Part shown: in pieces, positions 39,431 to 47,922 of the stretch
Layout of the letters: each line of letters starts with the position of its first letter
Position numbering within the stretch: the first letter of the stretch is position 1
Assembly (NCBI GenBank): GCA_013400155.1
Contig: VXBM01000286.1
Span: 577,431 to 641,430 of the forward strand
Source: Helopsaltes ochotensis
Taxonomy: Eukaryota > Chordata > Aves > Passeriformes > Locustellidae
DNA: 64,000 nt
Reading direction: 5' to 3'
Program-made: the position numbers and the translations under genes
Notes under the pieces: model-generated
The model's input: only the letters and a program-made list of their open reading frames with translations
Database searches by the model: none
Told to the model about the DNA's origin: nothing

Positions 39431-39451
39431 ATAATAATAATAATAATAATA
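39431..39451. repeat. (ATA)n microsatellite
   Basis: Seven near-perfect ATA/TAA units. Confidence 0.95.
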
Positions 39452-39833
39452 CTAGGTCTAGAAGGATTACCTGGTGGCTCTTGGATCCCTCCACCACACA
39501 ATCCAGCTCCCTGCTGGAAGGTTACCTGCCTGGCTGTGTCTGCCTGTTGCTCTGGTGGCATTTCTGTAGCTGTGCAGCATCTAGGTTCCTGAACCTGACA
39601 AACCTCACCTCTTCCCTTTTACTTGTGTTTTCAATACTTTCCAGGCATCTTGGCCAAAGCACCAAGTGCCATGAAAAGGACAATATGAGCCTTTACATAT
39701 AAGCCGCTTCTGCTTCTCTCAGTCTTGGAAAGGGGCTGCTTTTCAGCAGGCTAAGGGGATGTAGCTGTGAAGGCCTTCTGTGTGTGAAACAGTTTTGAAC
39801 GTGACATGGGATCTTTGGAGGAAAAGAAGAATC

Positions 39834-39839
39834 TCCTCC
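39834..39839 (+). repeat. Target-site duplication, left copy (tcctcc)
   Basis: The hexamer tcctcc abuts the TG start of the LTR. The identical hexamer follows the CA end at 40335-40340. Six-base duplications are typical of betaretrovirus-like (ERVK/ERV2) integrases. Confidence 0.85.
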
Positions 39840-39893
39840 TGTAGGAGAATACAGGTGACCTCGCCCCAGATAGGTAACAGCTGTATTAATTAC

Positions 39894-39954
39894 CCAATAC
39901 AGCCTTGCCCCTGTTGAGTCACAGCTGTATCCAGTAAAGATCAGTGTGATAAAA
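39894..39954 (+). promoter_or_regulatory. Promoter-like cluster in the solo LTR
   Basis: CCAAT, AP-1 (TGAGTCA), E-box (CAGCTG) and a TATA-like gataaaa follow one another within about 60 bases in the order expected for a retroviral U3 promoter. If used, transcription would start about 25-30 bases past the TATA-like element, near 39980. Activity is inferred, not shown. Confidence 0.5.
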
Positions 39955-40038
39955 GGGAGTGGGTTAGGTGGTGAGGGGGAATCATGAAGGAGAAAGGATC
40001 CTGAGGAGAGAGAATCCCTGCTGTGAGGTGAGTCTGGG

Positions 40039-40205
40039 TGTGCAGTCAGAGCCTGTTGTTGGAACCTGCAGTCACAGTCTAGCCAGGTAAAAGCCTGCAG
40101 TCAGAGCCTGCAAACTGATCCCTGCAGTCAGGGTTCAGCAGGAAATAACCAGCAGGCAGAGCCTGCCAGGGAAACCTCCAGCAGGAGCTTGCTGCAGGTG
40201 GAGTC
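40039..40205 (+). repeat. Degenerate tandem repeat inside the LTR, about 26-30 bp period
   Basis: The core cagtcagagcctg and close variants recur at about 26-30-base intervals (near 40041, 40068, 40097, 40124, 40151 and 40178), giving roughly six decayed units. It occupies the presumed R region between the TATA-like box and AATAAA, which lengthens R. Copies have diverged, so the array is old or was already present in the source element. Confidence 0.75.
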
Positions 40206-40334
40206 AGTGAATGGTTGGGGTCAGGATGGCTGAGCTGTAAAGAGGAATAAACCAGGACCCTTTTCATGCTGTGATGAACAAGGAGTCTGTGTCTTGGCTC
40301 ATTTCTACCCTCTAACAATAGTGCTCCTGCAACA

Positions 40335-40340
40335 TCCTCC
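40335..40340 (+). repeat. Target-site duplication, right copy (tcctcc)
   Basis: Identical to 39834-39839; marks the right boundary of the solo LTR. Confidence 0.85.
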
Positions 40341-41103
40341 TCAGGTAAGAGTGTGTGTATGGAGCAAGTGTGAGAGACATGCTCCACGTCGTGGCCAGGG
40401 CTGCCAGCCCTCATTCGTCACTGCAGAAAAATGTCCTAAGGCATGGGAAATTAAATGCCATCTCCCATGCTCATAAGCTCTGGAGAGAAAAGGAAAAGTG
40501 GTTTGGAACTCTTCCTGTCTTAGCAGCACCTGTGTGTGGGCTGCAGTGTGTTCCTGCACACCCTGCAGCTCAACACTGCCTGAGTCCTGCAGGTGCAGGG
40601 TTAGGGAGGACAGAGAGGGGGATGCTAGACGTTCCTAAAGTGGCTTTTTGATCCACCAGGAACAGCACATCAAGTATCTGGGCTGTTGAGCCTATCAGAT
40701 ATAGGCTTTGAGTAGTGCCTGGATACTGAACTGGAACAATGAGATAACAGAGAATGAAATGGACCATGGAAAACATAAGTAGAAAATACTGTCTAGATCA
40801 CCTAATTCATCAGCCTTTCAAAGCAGGATTGTTCTCAAATGTATTTTCTGGTATGTTGTCCAGTTTTGTTTTAAAGAAGCTTTGAAACATTTAAAAGTTT
40901 AAACTGAATATTGTACTTTAGCTTGGACTGAACGTATGCTGCATGATCTCTGTGACACTGCTGCATAATTTAGAATTCATGCCATGCTATTAATAAATCT
41001 AGACAAAGACCAGATGCAAGCAAGCTGTAGCTGAACTCAAGAATCTGCAAAAGCTGGGCTAACCTCTTTAACAGCAGAACATATGGCTGTTACATTAACA
41101 GCA

Positions 41104-41129
41104 CCCCCCCCCCCCCCTTTTTTTTTTTT
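41104..41129. repeat. C15T11 homopolymer tract
   Basis: Fifteen consecutive C followed directly by eleven T. Perfect homopurine-homopyrimidine character; such G-runs on the minus strand are prone to slippage, sequencing error and unusual secondary structure. Confidence 0.95.
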
Positions 41130-42429
41130 GTGCTAAAGTGAAGCATTTTATTGAAAGCATGAGGGGAAGAAAAGCTAAGAAGAGAAATAAAGTATGACCT
41201 TTGATATGAAGTCGTCTTCTCTGACAGTTCTACCATTTAGTATAGATTGATGGGTCTATACATCCAACCTCCTGTTACAATTTTATAGCCTGCACTTGTC
41301 TTTTACTTGGTGTCTCCTTTTTTCATTCTTTTCTATGTTTAAGTCACAGAAGAATTTTAGGGCAAGCATATATAAACCTTATGTGGTTATATATTTGAGG
41401 TGTAGCAAGCACAAGGTCTTTACAAATAGCAACCATCTGATTAAAAACAAGTTGTGTCACAGGGTAATTATTTGCATTTTTGGAAAAAAGCTGAGAACGT
41501 TCTAGTGGTGGTCTGTAAACTTTCTTGTTTCATATTTGAAAAGGGATCCAACTGTTTCTTGGTGGAATTTGGTAACTCATTGTAACATACAGTAAAGCAA
41601 ACTGAAAATTTCTTTATGGCAGTACAGGAGGGCATAATTAATGACTATTTCATTTGCATGAATGAACAAACATAATGCAAACACGTGTCATGTTGTGCAT
41701 CCTTTCTGAGAGGCTCTTGAGAACAGCCAATTACCAGCAGTCCCTGATGCTTCTTGACTAATTGTTCTTCTCCTTCATTCCAGTGCTTGTGACAAGTCTC
41801 TGGAGACAAGATGCAGAAGAATATTTTTGATTTTTTTTTCACAATCTCCTGATGTAACTCTTTGTTTTCAGTTTGCATATATGTCTGTGTTCCATAGCCA
41901 GCCCCATTTCCTTGGGGCTCAGCTCATGAACTTTGGGTCATTTTTTTTTAACACAAAAGGAAGAGATTGGCATAGGTTTAAAACAAACAAAATCCTAACG
42001 GTGGGTGTTGGCTTCCTTTAGAGAAAAAAACTTGGTACAGTATAAGTTTTCCAGTTAATCAGTATCATTTTGTGTATTTGATGCAGAATTGCATCAGATT
42101 TATGTGTCTTGTTAGTTCTGACTAAATTATATTGACTTATTAGATTTTTTCAGAGGTTGTTGCTTGAAAGCTGCTTGAAATCCTTGTTAGCAATATTGTG
42201 TAGTATTTATGTTTCTCTTACTTAAAGCCTGAAAAAACGTAACAATCTATTTTCTGGTTAGTTTGTAAAAAATAGAAATTCCCAGGATATAATTTGTACT
42301 GAAACATACAGTCCTAGGCAGTGCTTTCATCCTCTGAGGCTCAAATCTGTGGGATTTTTTGATGTGAAAGAAAACACAATTAATGGATTTGAGACCTTAA
42401 CAACTAAATTGTTCAAGTAAAATAATTAT

Positions 42430-42469
42430 TTTCATTTCAAAAATGAAATTTCCTTTCAATTGAAGGAAA
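42430..42469. repeat. Two adjacent AT-rich inverted repeats
   Basis: The first is a hairpin with 8-base arms TTTCATTT / AAATGAAA and a 3-base loop (42430-42448). The second is an imperfect palindrome around CAATTG with TTTCC / GGAAA arms (42449-42469). Cruciform potential is visible; function is unknown. Confidence 0.6.
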
Positions 42470-43279
42470 ATGGAATAACATTTTCTTTCATCTTGTTTTC
42501 CATTCTATATTATTTTAATGTTTTTATTTTTCCATACATAGAACATACACTTAATAAGCCATGATTGATCTCAAGTATATACGAAATTGAAGGCAATGAG
42601 GGGAACTTACTTTGCTAGTTGGCAAATTCTCAAACTCTGTGTGGATAGTATGGGATAAATTTTGTTTTTTAAGGGGCATTTTATCACTTCTACATTGAAC
42701 AATCAAGCTACTAATTAAATTGATTTGTTCAAGAAAGGTTATGTAGAAAAGAGAGTTCCAGTCATTCTCTGGCAGTCAGAGGACTGTCATGAGGAAAGAA
42801 ACTTTGTTACATTTATTTTTATTATGCTACTTTGATTGCTAAAATTCAGGTGTGCTTTATTTATGTACATTTGTAAGTTTTTGTGTCATTCTAGTTTTGC
42901 ACCTTAAGGTCCCAGTCAGGCAAAGTCTTATTGCAGCACCTGATGCAACTACCTCTGACTGCCTTACAAAGTAAGTTCCTAAATGAAAGCATCTGTGGAG
43001 CAAGGACTTCTCTCAGCTTCCTGCAAAACGTGCTTGATGAGTCACTTCTCATGTGGTGTGTTTTAAGGAATTCGTGTCGGAATAATCAGATTTTTTTTTA
43101 GGATCTCAGAGCCACTGCTCCAATTAATCTTGTCAATGATATTTGAAAGAAACACATATTAATTTGGTTTTTCTTTTCATTGCTTAACGAGTTGATGTAG
43201 TGCTTTAAGCTATTGATTTCTGTGTTATAGTGGTTTATCAAAGTATAAATGAGAGAAATGATTTACCATCTGAATACTT

Positions 43280-43352
43280 GGGCCAGGAGCTGAACTTTGA
43301 TGGTTCTCATAATCCTTTCAACTCAGAATAGTCTGTGATACTGTAATTTTAT
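43280..43352 (+). mobile_element. CR1: CR1 LINE 3' fragment, plus strand
   Basis: The order ggccaggagctgaactttga, then tggttctcat, cctttcaactcagaata and gtctgtgatactgtaattt is a diverged version of the CR1 3' end, which normally reads as a 'ggacttgatgat...cccttccaactc' body followed by ATTCTRTG repeats. About 73 bases survive. It is visibly more diverged than the copy at 47832, so it is older. The 5' limit is uncertain by some tens of bases. Confidence 0.75.
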
Positions 43353-43708
43353 GGCGTTGAAACAACACAGGAGTAATGTAACTGGTTAAAACTTTTTAAT
43401 ACTTCAACACAGGATTGTTAGTGCATGTCAATTACCGAAGTGTAAATACGGGGATTTAATATGATTTGGCTGAACTTGCCAAGTTCCAATAATAATCACA
43501 CAGTTTAGTATTAAGCTAATCTGAAGTTAGAATGTAAAATCTGATAGTTGGTGGTTTCCAGACTGAAACTCTTCCATAATTTAGTTAGACTTAAATTTGC
43601 TGTCGTGTTTTCTTAGTGTATGAGCATTGTCTAAGAAACATTTTTGATGCCATGGTGTGTAGTGTTCACTTTCATGCTGAAGTCCACTGAGCACCTTTGA
43701 GTCCTTGC

Positions 43709-43710
<2 letters not shown>
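43353..43710. other. Unique non-coding sequence
   Basis: Short AT-rich stretch between the CR1 fragment and the long poly-T. Nothing recognisable. Confidence 0.7.

Positions 43711-43783
<73 letters not shown>
43711..43783. repeat. Uninterrupted 73-base poly-T
   Basis: Seventy-three consecutive T with no interruption, by far the longest homopolymer in the window. On the minus strand this would be an A73 tail, but the preceding minus-strand sequence has no AATAAA near the tract, no recognisable retrocopy and no flanking duplication. Extreme slippage or an assembly or consensus error in a shorter run are alternatives. Confidence 0.97.
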
Positions 43784-43785
<2 letters not shown>

Positions 43786-44363
43786 CTATATGCCCACTTT
43801 GATCTGAACTCTCAATTTTTCAATGCCCAGCTAAAGTAAAGAAAGAGCTGGTACTCTGTGGGAGTGGGTGCAGCAGAGAGATTTATGATTGCTGCCTGTG
43901 TTTATATAACCCTTAGGAAATCTTGTCAGTTACTAGAATTCATCTTTCTTGTGAGGGGAATTCCCCTCTGTCCCTCAATATTCTACTCACAAGCACCCTC
44001 ATTTGTTAAACCTTGCATTTTGTAACAGGGGATTTGATCTCCTGTCCTTCAGAACTTTGTCCATCACTTTGCTGCTCTTCTAGGTCTGTGAATTATGTCT
44101 TGTGCTCCAGTGACACAAGTCTTGGGGCCTGGCCAAGTGTTTGGATTAAGCTGGACTGCTGAAGTGATGACATGAGATTTCCAGAGCAGCCATGACCTTT
44201 ATCCAGGGAGTCTATGGTCTCTCCAAAGGTGCTGCCCTTCAGTTTGGAGTGGCTACCTGACATCTCATGATGGATCACAATGCTTCAAGTTAGGAATTTG
44301 GGGAAAGGGATCTTGGACCTCTTGAGAAGTGAGGGAGTGTGGGCTTTTCATCTTCTTGTCTTC
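43784..44363. other. Unique non-coding sequence
   Basis: No gene recognised. A minus-strand frame at 44093-44278 (61 codons) has no family resemblance. The last bases (gtcttc, 44358-44363) abut the LTR-like block that follows. Confidence 0.7.
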
Positions 44364-44941
44364 TGTTAGAGCTGGGACTAAATGCTCGAGAGACGCAGTT
44401 CATGTTTGAACTCAGATGTTTATTAATTCTTACCTATATTACAGTCTCACAAGTTGTGAGTTCTAGCTAATGAACTGAAAAATAGCTCTCTCTCTTTTCA
44501 AGGTCTTTTAAGCAGAAATTGTCCAATTATGAAATGGCACCTAATTTTTTTTTGACTTTTAACTCAATAACCAATTACCTGTGGTCCGCAATGTGGATTT
44601 TTTACCCAATTGCAAGATACCACCCAAACCCATGAAGAAGAAGGTGAAAAAGAAGGACTTAGCCTACACCCTAAAACCTCCATCTTGCTCTATATATTAC
44701 TATATTGCTATGTACTAAAACCTTGAATCCTAAGTTTTGCACCCTGTGACATTACACATTTCTATTCAAACTACACACCCATAATCCCAGTGCTATCACT
44801 CAATTTTGGAAGCCTTTTCCACAGCCTCAGGTCAAATGTAGTGCTTTCTTGAGGGTCAGTGCCTGTCAGCACAGAAAGTCTAAAAAATAAATAAAATAGC
44901 ACTATTTCCCAGGGTTCCAAAAAGGGAGCAACTGAGCAACA
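44364..44941 (-). mobile_element. Probable endogenous-retrovirus LTR, minus strand
   Basis: Read on the minus strand, this 578-base block starts TGTTGCTCAG and ends TAGTCCCAGCTCTAACA. That gives TG...CA ends with TGTT/AACA inverted termini. Landmarks follow in U3-R-U5 order. A TATA-like ATATATAG lies at about 44691-44698 (plus coordinates) and AATAAA at 44419-44424, about 55 bases before the 3' end, which suits a short U5. General composition resembles songbird ERVK LTRs. The flanks do not give a clean duplication: gtcttc on the left and ggtctgc on the right match only with a one-base slip and one mismatch. Boundaries are therefore less certain than for 39840-40334. No viral genes adjoin it. 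A 61-codon minus frame (44771-44956) across its 5' end is probably chance. Confidence 0.6.
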
Positions 44942-46873
44942 GGTCTGCAGCAGCATCTTTGCCAGAATACTTGAATAGAGTGGGTGGCTGGTATGAGTGG
45001 CACTGAGGTTTTAAATCTGTCTTTCATCTCGATATTATACTTTTATGGATTGCTGGTTAGCATATTTCAAAAGCAGAACAGCTCTTATTTTTATGACCTG
45101 GTAGGACATAAGGACAGCAGGCACATATTCTTGTTGAGTTATACGTTTTGTTTTTCTTTTTTTATTAGAAAAATGCATTTTTATTTAATTTCCTGTAAGA
45201 TTTCCTAATTAAAAAAGGACTTTTTGAGATCTTACAATGGCCTCAGATAACTTGCTCAGCTGGATTTTTCCGGATGTGCCTCGTGCTCAAGTATTCTAAC
45301 ATTTGCACAGTTTTATGCACATCACTGCCTTAGAAGATAGATTAGTAAATGTAAAGATCTTTCTCATCCCGCCTGTCTGGGTAGTAGATGAGATTTTTGT
45401 TTTCATCTGCTTTCATTAGTGTACTCAGCTTTTTCTATGATTGCTGTTGAATACATGTTTCAATTTGCTGTAAATAATAATTAGAAAAACCCAATTCCCC
45501 TGTTTTATTTAAGCAATAGGAATAGTAATGCCAAGAGAAGGGAATTTCCTCTCTCTGCTTCCTTGACCTCTTTGTCGTGGTTTGTGATGTTTTTAACCAG
45601 ACTCAGTGTCAGTAATGAGCTTTCAGGGCAGCAGATTGAGAACATTTGGAATGAAATGGGTGGCCTGTAACCTTATGCAGTGGAGAAGGCTGATTCTAAG
45701 AGAGGTAGCAAAAATTTCTCACTGAGGATGTAATGCCAGCTGCTTTCACCGCTGTATTGGCTGTTCCACTGAGAAATTTATTCATGCATGGCAGTTGTGC
45801 TGGTTTTGGACAGAGGTGTGATGATTTCAGGACTCTGATTTTATATATCTCAAAATCTGTAAAAACTTCTAATTCATTAGTCTGTCATGCAGTAATTCAC
45901 TAACTTTTGTGTGGCAGCCCTCTCAAAGTTAAAAAGACTGTGTTGTCTTTCATAAATGAGGGCTCTTCTGACAGTGAATTTATTTTTCTTTAGTGGGGAA
46001 AAAATAGGCAATTCTAGTATAAAAAGTTTTAGAGATTGAACTTCTGAGGTTGTGATGAATGGCTGGAGGGCATTGTTCTTCTAGGAATACTTTCTGAAAC
46101 AAATGTGATACTTGAAATTTAAAAGTAGTTTTATTTATGTTCCTTGCTTGCTGAGGGTCTCCAATGACTTTTGTTAGTGAAGGTAAATATTCTGTCAGTC
46201 TTGGATCCTGGGTAACACTGATGAGCTGGTGCAGGAGTTGGGCTTCCTGAACAATCTGGATCCACAGGCAGTTGCCTGTGCTTAAAGACAATGCTTTTTT
46301 CCAGAACCCTTGCCTGATTTTCATATGTGGTTATGTAAGCCATGTATGCTTTAAATTATCTGGAAAACACTTGGGAATGGAGGGGATTAACTTCTCTGAG
46401 GTTTGGTCAGAGTGCTGAGAGGTTGCCTCTGTGACCTGCTCCGAGGTGTTCTTCACCTGGGCTGTTGGCAAAGAGTCTGTGCTTACTGAGGCCATGAGGA
46501 TTTCATTGGTTTCAGCTTTGCTCTGCAAGGAGCAACCTTGAGATGGAAATCAAAATTTGAACTATCGCGGAAGGTGCTCACGAGTGCGCTGAACTTTCCA
46601 GGACATTGCAGCCATCTGTTTTCTTGCTAACATAATTGAAAGTGCTGGTCAGGCTGTGTGAAGTAGAACAAAGATAATTTGTAATGAACTTTCAACCAAT
46701 TCTCTGTATTTTGTGGCTTTTGTGCAAAAGCCAAAGTCTCTTGCATACCTTCACATTTTGCAAATATCTGTGAAGTTCCTTCAGCAAACAAATTCTCAGT
46801 TGTGTATATGCACCCTTCCACATGTAAGGAATTTTTGCATTTCTTTTGTGTTTCTGTTAACCCCATTTTATGC
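44942..46873. other. Unique non-coding sequence
   Basis: No recognised gene. Minus-strand frames of 114 codons (45980-46324) and 65 codons (46331-46528) overlap others and match nothing known. The patch 46540-46630 has three CpG in AT-moderate, complex sequence. Confidence 0.7.
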
Positions 46874-47013
46874 TGTTGTTGGGGTGTGGGTTTGTTTTTT
46901 TTTTGTTGTTGTTTGTGTTTGTTTGTTTGTTTTGTGGGGTTTTTTTGTGGTTTTTGTTGGTTGGTTGTTTGGTTTGGTTTGGTTTTGGTTTTTCTTGTTA
47001 ATATAATATAATA
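46874..47013. repeat. G/T-rich low-complexity tract ending in an (ATAAT)n run
   Basis: About 120 bases consist almost only of G and T (ggtt, tttg, ggttt words with T7-T10 runs). They end in three near-perfect ATAAT units at about 46999-47013. This explains the 97- to 130-codon open frames on both strands here, which encode monotonous Phe/Val/Cys/Trp or Lys/Gln/Thr peptides and are not genes. A transcript of the plus strand would be rich in short G-runs. Confidence 0.9.
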
Positions 47014-47049
47014 TGCCATGGTATTACCAGACTATTGAGGGCCACTATT

Positions 47050-47320
47050 CTCTTTGCCATCAGGTCAGCTCACGGCAGACCTAACTGAGAAAGTGATTAA
47101 AATTGCCAGTGGTTTTTCTGCCTGATGACTGCCTGTGTTGCAGTGGCTCTGCATTTGAACTGCAGCAGTAGGAAGCAAGGGAAAGTTGCTCTTTGTTCAT
47201 GGCAGTTTTTATTTCTTGACCAGATAAGCTGCACTACGAAATGGAGCAGTGTCATTGCAATTACATGTGCAATTTGATAGTCAAAGCTATGCATAATTAA
47301 ATGTGAATTTACAATAGCAG
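47050..47320. promoter_or_regulatory. Candidate conserved non-coding regulatory patch
   Basis: Complex, repeat-free sequence holds a dense cluster of developmental transcription-factor-like words. These include AGATAA (GATA type) at about 47223-47228 and a direct repeat GCAATT at 47257-47262 and 47269-47274 flanking the palindrome ACATGT. A POU/homeodomain-type ATGCATAATTAA lies at 47289-47300. These words are seen directly. That they form an enhancer, and that the patch is conserved, is inference from texture; no alignment was made. Confidence 0.3.
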
Positions 47321-47831
47321 CAAGGTAATAAGTCTCTTTGTGGAGAACAAATATGAAAAAAAAAATGGCCACTGTAATGAAAGCCTGTTTCACACTCAAC
47401 TGTTTTCAATGTATACTTTGCCCAGTGTTGACTCACATTATCTGTTTGATTCTTTTATGGTATGAATTTCATTATGGGAATTACAGCCCCATTGTAAATT
47501 CATTTGAATGACCTTTGGATGGCCATCAGAAGTTGCTGTGGATCTTAGTGTTCTTGTTGGAGTGAAGGTGTAGTGGTACAACCTTTGGAAGCTCTTTTAT
47601 TAATGAGAAACATGGAATTATGAGATCTGCATTCACTTAAGCCTGCAACTGTGTTCTTGTCTAAGCATGTGACTGCCCTGAGGTTTTGTCTGAGAATGTG
47701 AACCTAGTTCTGCTGAAAATAATAGGAAAAGTAGTAGGTAGAAGAATGGGACAGACTATATTTAGAATCTGGGATTTCTTCTACTCTAAATCTGTAATAT
47801 GTTTATATATATCAGACCACATTAGTACATA

Positions 47832-47922
47832 TTCACAGAATGGTTTGGGTTGGAAAGGACCTTAAAGGCCATCTAGTTCCAACCCTTCCCGTGGACGGAG
47901 ACACCTTCCACTAGACCAGGCT
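47832..47922 (-). mobile_element. CR1: CR1 LINE 3' fragment
   Basis: The plus strand reads tcacagaatggtttgggttgg, followed by aaaggaccttaaaggccatc, tagttccaaccc and gacaccttccactagaccagg. This is the near-consensus reverse complement of the CR1 3' end found throughout bird genomes. Only 91 bases remain. It is the least diverged of the three CR1 tails in the window and therefore probably the youngest. Confidence 0.95.

Larger units (their letters stand above)
35955..39839. other. Unique non-coding sequence
   Basis: No recognised gene. A plus-strand frame of 128 codons at 36860-37246 follows a (TA)6(CA)5 microsatellite at 36873-36894, and another of 131 codons is at 38890-39285. Neither resembles a known family or is flanked by convincing splice sites. 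An (ATA)n microsatellite lies at 39431-39451. Confidence 0.7.
39840..40334 (+). mobile_element. Solo LTR of an endogenous retrovirus, ERVK-like
   Basis: A 495-base block begins TGTAGGAG and ends CTCCTGCAACA, so it has TG...CA termini with imperfect inverted repeats, and it is bracketed by a perfect 6-bp duplication. Internal landmarks fit plus-strand U3-R-U5 order. There is CCAAT at 39894-39898, an AP-1 consensus TGAGTCA at 39915-39921 abutting an E-box CAGCTG at 39922-39927, a TATA-like gataaaa at 39948-39954 and a poly(A) signal AATAAA at 40246-40251. The word CAGCTGTAT occurs twice in U3 (39878-39886 and 39922-39930). No gag, pol or env and no primer-binding site follow, so recombination between two LTRs has probably removed the provirus. 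Class is inferred from duplication length; the family name was not checked. Confidence 0.85.
40345..43279. other. Unique non-coding sequence
   Basis: No recognised gene. It starts at a consensus splice donor (CAG|gtaaga, boundary 40344/40345). It contains the C15T11 tract at 41104-41129 and a pair of adjacent hairpin-forming AT-rich palindromes at 42430-42469. Open frames near 40079-40651 lie in and beside the LTR and are not meaningful. Confidence 0.7.

Noticed and set aside
46627..47019. 130-codon minus and 97-codon plus frames
   Set aside because: They translate the G/T-rich low-complexity tract and are compositional artefacts.
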